The position numbers were made by a program, and so were the translations under genes. The notes below the pieces were generated by a model. The model was not told where the DNA came from. It saw nothing but the letters and a program-made list of their open reading frames with translations, and ran no database searches. Shown here piece by piece: positions 61,234-64,000 of a stretch of DNA of 64,000 nt (within the stretch, counting starts at the first letter, position 1; each line of letters begins with the position of its first letter). This DNA is from Flavobacteriales bacterium (GTDB lineage: Bacteria; Bacteroidota; Bacteroidia; Flavobacteriales; Flavobacteriaceae): contig JAGXRF010000082.1 in the NCBI GenBank assembly GCA_018335925.1, forward strand, positions 62,001 to 126,000, in the 5' to 3' direction.

Positions 61234-61763
61234 GACAATTTCAGTAATTTACGTAAATCATTGATACAGTTTCTGTTTCTGGTTTTAATGGTTCCTAGCG
61301 GAATGTCGAGTTCTTCGGATGCTTCTTGCTGGGTATACCCTTGAAAGAACAACAACTCAATGATTTTAAAACATTTTTCGGGAAGCTTTTCTACAAACGA
61401 TTGTATACCAATCACGTCTATTTTATTCACCCAGTCGTTTTCGTCTTCAAGCTTATTTACGTATTTGTCAGCGGTTTGGTTTTTTTGGCTGTTGTTATAC
61501 CCTTTGCTTCTAAGTTTGTCTATTGCTGCATTGCGAGCAATATTTACCATCCAAGTGTATAACCTTCCTTTTGATGGATGATACGAATCGATTCCGTTCC
61601 AAATTTTTACAAATACTTCTTGCAAAGTATCTTCTGCATCATCGGTATTGGGAATCATTTGCTGTATCACTCCTAACAAGCTCCTTGAGTATTGTTGGTA
61701 CAAAATCCCAAAGGCTTTTTCGCTCTTGTCTTGCAAAAGCACAATTAGTTCGTCTTGATTCAT
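61230..61763 (-). CDS. ECF RNA polymerase sigma factor (SigK-like)
   Basis: A 177-residue sigma-70 family protein. Region 2 reads LQEVFVKIWNGIDSYHPSKG then YTWMVNIARNAAIDKLRS; region 4 reads LPEKCFKIIELLFFQGYTQQ and EASEELDIPLGTIKTRN. Paired with a RskA anti-sigma immediately downstream, so regulation is by membrane-signal release. A minus-strand TATCTTTA (61789-61796) could be the housekeeping promoter. Confidence 0.93.
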   Translation of the reverse strand: MNQDELIVLLQDKSEKAFGILYQQYSRSLLGVIQQMIPNTDDAEDTLQEVFVKIWNGIDSYHPSKGRLYTWMVNIARNAAIDKLRSKGYNNSQKNQTADKYVNKLEDENDWVNKIDVIGIQSFVEKLPEKCFKIIELLFFQGYTQQEASEELDIPLGTIKTRNRNCINDLRKLLKLS

Positions 61764-61795
61764 AGCTTTTTTTAGTTCCTTTGAAATGTAAAGAT

Positions 61796-61822
61796 AAAAA
61801 AAAAGTAAGCCGAAGCTTACTT
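61796..61822 (-). terminator. Terminator of terB overlapping its stop codon
   Basis: An eight-bp stem (AAGTAAGC / GCTTACTT) with a four-base loop (TTCG on the minus strand), followed by nine T residues on that strand. The arm at 61815-61822 includes the stop codon of the TerB-like gene. Confidence 0.85.
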
Positions 61823-62248
61823 ATTCATATGATTCATTTCGTAGTGAAAGGTGTCTAAATTCACATTTAACTCTAAAAGTTTAAGAGCTTTGTCCACAAT
61901 ATAATCCACATTTGCCGGATTAAAGCCTAAAGCAATGGCAAATCTGGTTAACATTTCTCTTTGTTTAGCTCCTAATACATGGTCTGCATATACCATTCTT
62001 GACAAGTCGTACAAACGGTCTAAACGATGTGCGTGTAAGTAAGGTGGATTGATGGGGTATTTGTTTGGATTTTCTAAAATTTCCTCGTATTCATCCGCAG
62101 AAATTTCTAAGTTTTTAGCCAAACGATCTAAGAAGGCTTTTTCTTCAGAAGTAATCACACCATCTGACATGGCAACCCTTACAATGGCTGAGAAATGTCC
62201 TTTATTTCGGTCTTTAAATCCGCTGTCGTATAAATCAACAATTGACAT
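61817..62248 (-). CDS. TerB-like protein (tellurite resistance TerB family)
   Basis: A 143-residue all-helical protein of the TerB/DjlA N-terminal type: KDRNKGHFSAIVRVAMSDGV then ITSEEKAFLDRLAKNLEISA, with the conserved D-G-x-x-x-x-x-E. A second helical half (LYDLSRMVYADHVLGAKQRE) follows. Start at 62248 (MSIVDLYDSG) rather than 62275. Single domain, with no Ter operon neighbours, so a direct tellurite role is not supported. Confidence 0.8.
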   Translation of the reverse strand: MSIVDLYDSGFKDRNKGHFSAIVRVAMSDGVITSEEKAFLDRLAKNLEISADEYEEILENPNKYPINPPYLHAHRLDRLYDLSRMVYADHVLGAKQREMLTRFAIALGFNPANVDYIVDKALKLLELNVNLDTFHYEMNHMNK

Positions 62249-62403
62249 AATTGGTAGTTTTAATTTGTAGTGCAAAGATACGGCAATTTTTTAAATTTTT
62301 TAACATCTAAATCATCCAAAATATGCAGAAAAAACAGATTCTGCCTAGTTAAATTTTCATAATTAAGGTTAAGTTGTATTTTTACTTCTTTAAATTAAAA
62401 ATT

Positions 62404-62994
62404 ATGCAAGAATTTTGGGTTTACTTCAACATAGGGTTAAAGCATGTTTTAGACATCAACGGTTATGACCACGTATTGTTTTTAATTGCTTTGTGTGTGC
62501 CTTATGCCTTTAAAGATTGGAAAAGAGTGTTGCTGTTGGTAACATTATTCACTGTAGGACATACTATTTCGTTAATTTTATCGGTGTATGGTGTGATTCA
62601 AGTAAAAGCAAGTTTGATTGAGTTTTTAATTCCTATTACGATTTTAATTACAGCTCTATTTCATTTGTTTACAGCCGGGAAAAGTAGCAAAAAAGAAAGC
62701 ATCAGTTTTGTGGCTTCGGTAACTTTGTTTTTTGGAATCATACACGGATTGGGCTTTTCCAATTACTTTAAAAGTATTTTACCCGGTAGTAGTTCCGACA
62801 AACTATTGCCTTTATTAGAGTTTGCTTTAGGGATAGAAGCTGCTCAAATAATAGTGGTAATTATCGTGTTAATCATTTCTTACATGGTGCAAACAGTTTT
62901 TCGTTTTAGCAAACGCGATTGGACGTTGGTAGCTTCGGCATTTGTGTGTGGAGTGGTAGTACCAATGATTATAGAAAGTGAAATTTGGGGTTAA
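62404..62994 (+). CDS. HupE/UreJ family membrane protein
   Basis: A 196-residue protein with six or so helices. GLKHVLDINGYDHVLFLIAL (G-x-x-H-x-L-x-G-x-DH) and FTVGHTISL are HupE/UreJ signatures, histidine/aspartate-rich and probably nickel- or metal-related. GIIHGLGFS adds another histidine. ATG at 62404 is preferred over 62374. No hydrogenase or urease genes are nearby, so the transported metal is unknown. The DUF1801 genes follow. Confidence 0.85.
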   Translation: MQEFWVYFNIGLKHVLDINGYDHVLFLIALCVPYAFKDWKRVLLLVTLFTVGHTISLILSVYGVIQVKASLIEFLIPITILITALFHLFTAGKSSKKESISFVASVTLFFGIIHGLGFSNYFKSILPGSSSDKLLPLLEFALGIEAAQIIVVIIVLIISYMVQTVFRFSKRDWTLVASAFVCGVVVPMIIESEIWG

Positions 62995-63005
62995 TACGTT
63001 GATAT

Positions 63006-63569
63006 ATGAAAGAAAATAATTGGAAAGAAGAATTGCAACTTTTAAGAAGCATTGTTGCTAAAGTTCATTTAGAGGAAACCATCAAATGGAATGCTCCTGT
63101 TTTTATGGCAGAAGGGAGAAATATATTGAGTTTTGCTGCCTTTAAAAACCATTTCGGAATTTGGTTTTTCCAGGGAGGATTGCTCAAGGATCCATATGGA
63201 GTACTTACCAATGCACAAGAGGGAAAAACCAAAGCAATGAGGCAATGGAAAATGACTTCTATCAACGATATTAAAGAAGATATTTTGTTGGAATATATTG
63301 CAGAGGCTGTTGCCAACGAAAAAAAGGGAATTGCCATCACGCCTGTTAAAAACACTTCCTTTGAAATGCCGGAACTTTTACACTCGCAACTGCAAGCGGA
63401 TGCCAAATTAAAACAAGCATTTGATCAATTGGCACCCTACAAACAAAAAGAGTTTGCTTTATACATATCGGAAGCCAAAAGAGAGCAAACCAAAGCGGAA
63501 CGATTGCAAAAAATTCTTCCTCTAATTTTGGAAGGAAAAGGACTTAACGACAAATACAAAAACTGTTAA
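63006..63569 (+). CDS. DUF1801/YdeI (OmpD-associated) domain protein
   Basis: A 187-residue soluble protein. The N-terminal half is a DUF1801 (iron-chaperone-like) domain (EETIKWNAPVFMAEGRNILS, FKNHFGIWFFQGG). The C-terminal half is a YdeI/OmpD-associated region (FDQLAPYKQKEFALYISEAK). Function is not established. It begins 11 bases after hupE and is followed by another DUF1801 gene after one base. Confidence 0.85.
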   Translation: MKENNWKEELQLLRSIVAKVHLEETIKWNAPVFMAEGRNILSFAAFKNHFGIWFFQGGLLKDPYGVLTNAQEGKTKAMRQWKMTSINDIKEDILLEYIAEAVANEKKGIAITPVKNTSFEMPELLHSQLQADAKLKQAFDQLAPYKQKEFALYISEAKREQTKAERLQKILPLILEGKGLNDKYKNC

Positions 63570-63570
63570 A

Positions 63571-63990
63571 ATGGCCGAAAACAAAACCCAACCAACCGAA
63601 GCTAGTGTGTTGGAATTTTTAGAAAATGTAACACCGGAAACCAAAAAAACCGATAGTTTATTATTGTTAGATTGGCTGGAAAAAGTGACTGGTTTTTCCC
63701 CAAAAATGTGGGGACCAAGCATTATTGGCTACGGAAGCTACCACTACAAATATGCCAGTGGAAGAGAAGGCGATGCTCCTTTGATTGGATTTTCGCCTCG
63801 TAAAAATGCCCTGACTTTATATGTGACTTTTTACGAAAGCGAAAAACCACAAGACCTCTCGAAATTGGGAAAATTTACCCACAGTAAAGCTTGTATTTAC
63901 GTAAAGAAATTAGAAGATATTCACCTAGATGAATTGGAAAAAATAGTGAAGCAAACCATGCAATTCACTAAAGAAAAATATCCGGATTAA
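63571..63990 (+). CDS. DUF1801 domain protein
   Basis: A 139-residue protein with one DUF1801 domain: TGFSPKMWGPSIIGYGSYHY in the middle, then GFSPRKNALTLYVTFYE and HSKACIYVKKLEDIHLDELE. It starts one base after the preceding DUF1801/YdeI gene, so they are co-transcribed. Role unknown. It ends ten bases before the right window edge. Confidence 0.88.
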   Translation: MAENKTQPTEASVLEFLENVTPETKKTDSLLLLDWLEKVTGFSPKMWGPSIIGYGSYHYKYASGREGDAPLIGFSPRKNALTLYVTFYESEKPQDLSKLGKFTHSKACIYVKKLEDIHLDELEKIVKQTMQFTKEKYPD

Positions 63991-64000
63991 TTTTTTTAAC

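Noticed and set aside
1..64000. CRISPR arrays, insertion sequences, prophage genes, rRNA genes
   Set aside because: No regularly spaced repeats, transposase, integrase or phage structural genes, and no rRNA sequence was recognised.

Overview
The window reads as a chromosome segment of a low-GC member of the Bacteroidota, class Flavobacteriia. Evidence: promoters of the Bacteroidota type (TTG, about 18-20 bases, TAnnTTTG), type IX secretion sorting tails, a SusR-like propeller/Y_Y_Y/HTH regulator, SPII lipoproteins with short lipoboxes, a PcrB/GGGP-synthase-like protein, the NPPHGQP-HRC lipoprotein motif and a SprB-type N-terminal domain. About 57 protein genes and three tRNAs (Leu-TAG, Cys-GCA, Ala-GGC) are supported. 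The first gene is cut by the left edge.

Layout. 1-8,700: a flippase-like membrane protein and GT2 glycosyltransferase pair, a ParDE/RelE-type toxin-antitoxin pair, two lipoproteins, a PhoD-like phosphatase, DUF456, an HI0933-type flavoprotein, a LacI-type regulator and a HigBA pair. 8,800-10,430: an M20 dipeptidase and tRNA-Leu. 10,500-31,570: a 21-kb beta-1,3-glucan (laminarin-like) utilisation locus. 31,566-36,030: a leftward operon-like run of arfB, a NadR-kinase/DUF4301 fusion, pnuC, a GGGP-synthase-like gene and a phosphopantetheinyl transferase. 36,131-37,640: ahcY, a bidirectional terminator and tRNA-Cys. 37,700-41,930: a very AT-rich accessory patch with an XRE regulator, two lipoproteins and two tandem paralogues. 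41,932-51,105: housekeeping genes (folB, glnS, SPFH, aldo/keto reductase, holB, tRNA-Ala). 51,177-57,025: a repeat lipoprotein, a 1,141-residue outer-membrane protein, aspartate kinase and a GNAT. 57,142-63,990: fructose-bisphosphatase, DUF2891, an ECF sigma/anti-sigma cluster, TerB, HupE/UreJ and DUF1801 proteins.

The glucan locus is the centre of interest. It encodes two GH16 endoglucanases, a lipoprotein GH17, a GH30, a signal-less GH17, a cytosolic GH149-type beta-1,3-glucan phosphorylase, a GPH-type MFS symporter, two non-catalytic binding proteins, and an SP / GH-A hydrolase / C-terminal beta-barrel fusion. There is no SusC/SusD pair. The proposed flow is surface cleavage and debranching, passage of oligosaccharides through an unidentified outer-membrane route (possibly the fused barrel), import by the MFS carrier, and cytosolic phosphorolysis to glucose-1-phosphate.

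Two promoters in the locus, upstream of 10868 and of 26896, share a gap-free arrangement. TTGTATAGTT lies exactly 50 bases before ACTAAATTTA, and a 22-bp element carrying two CTATAC direct repeats 11 bp apart lies further upstream. This makes the regulator at 28777 a good candidate activator.
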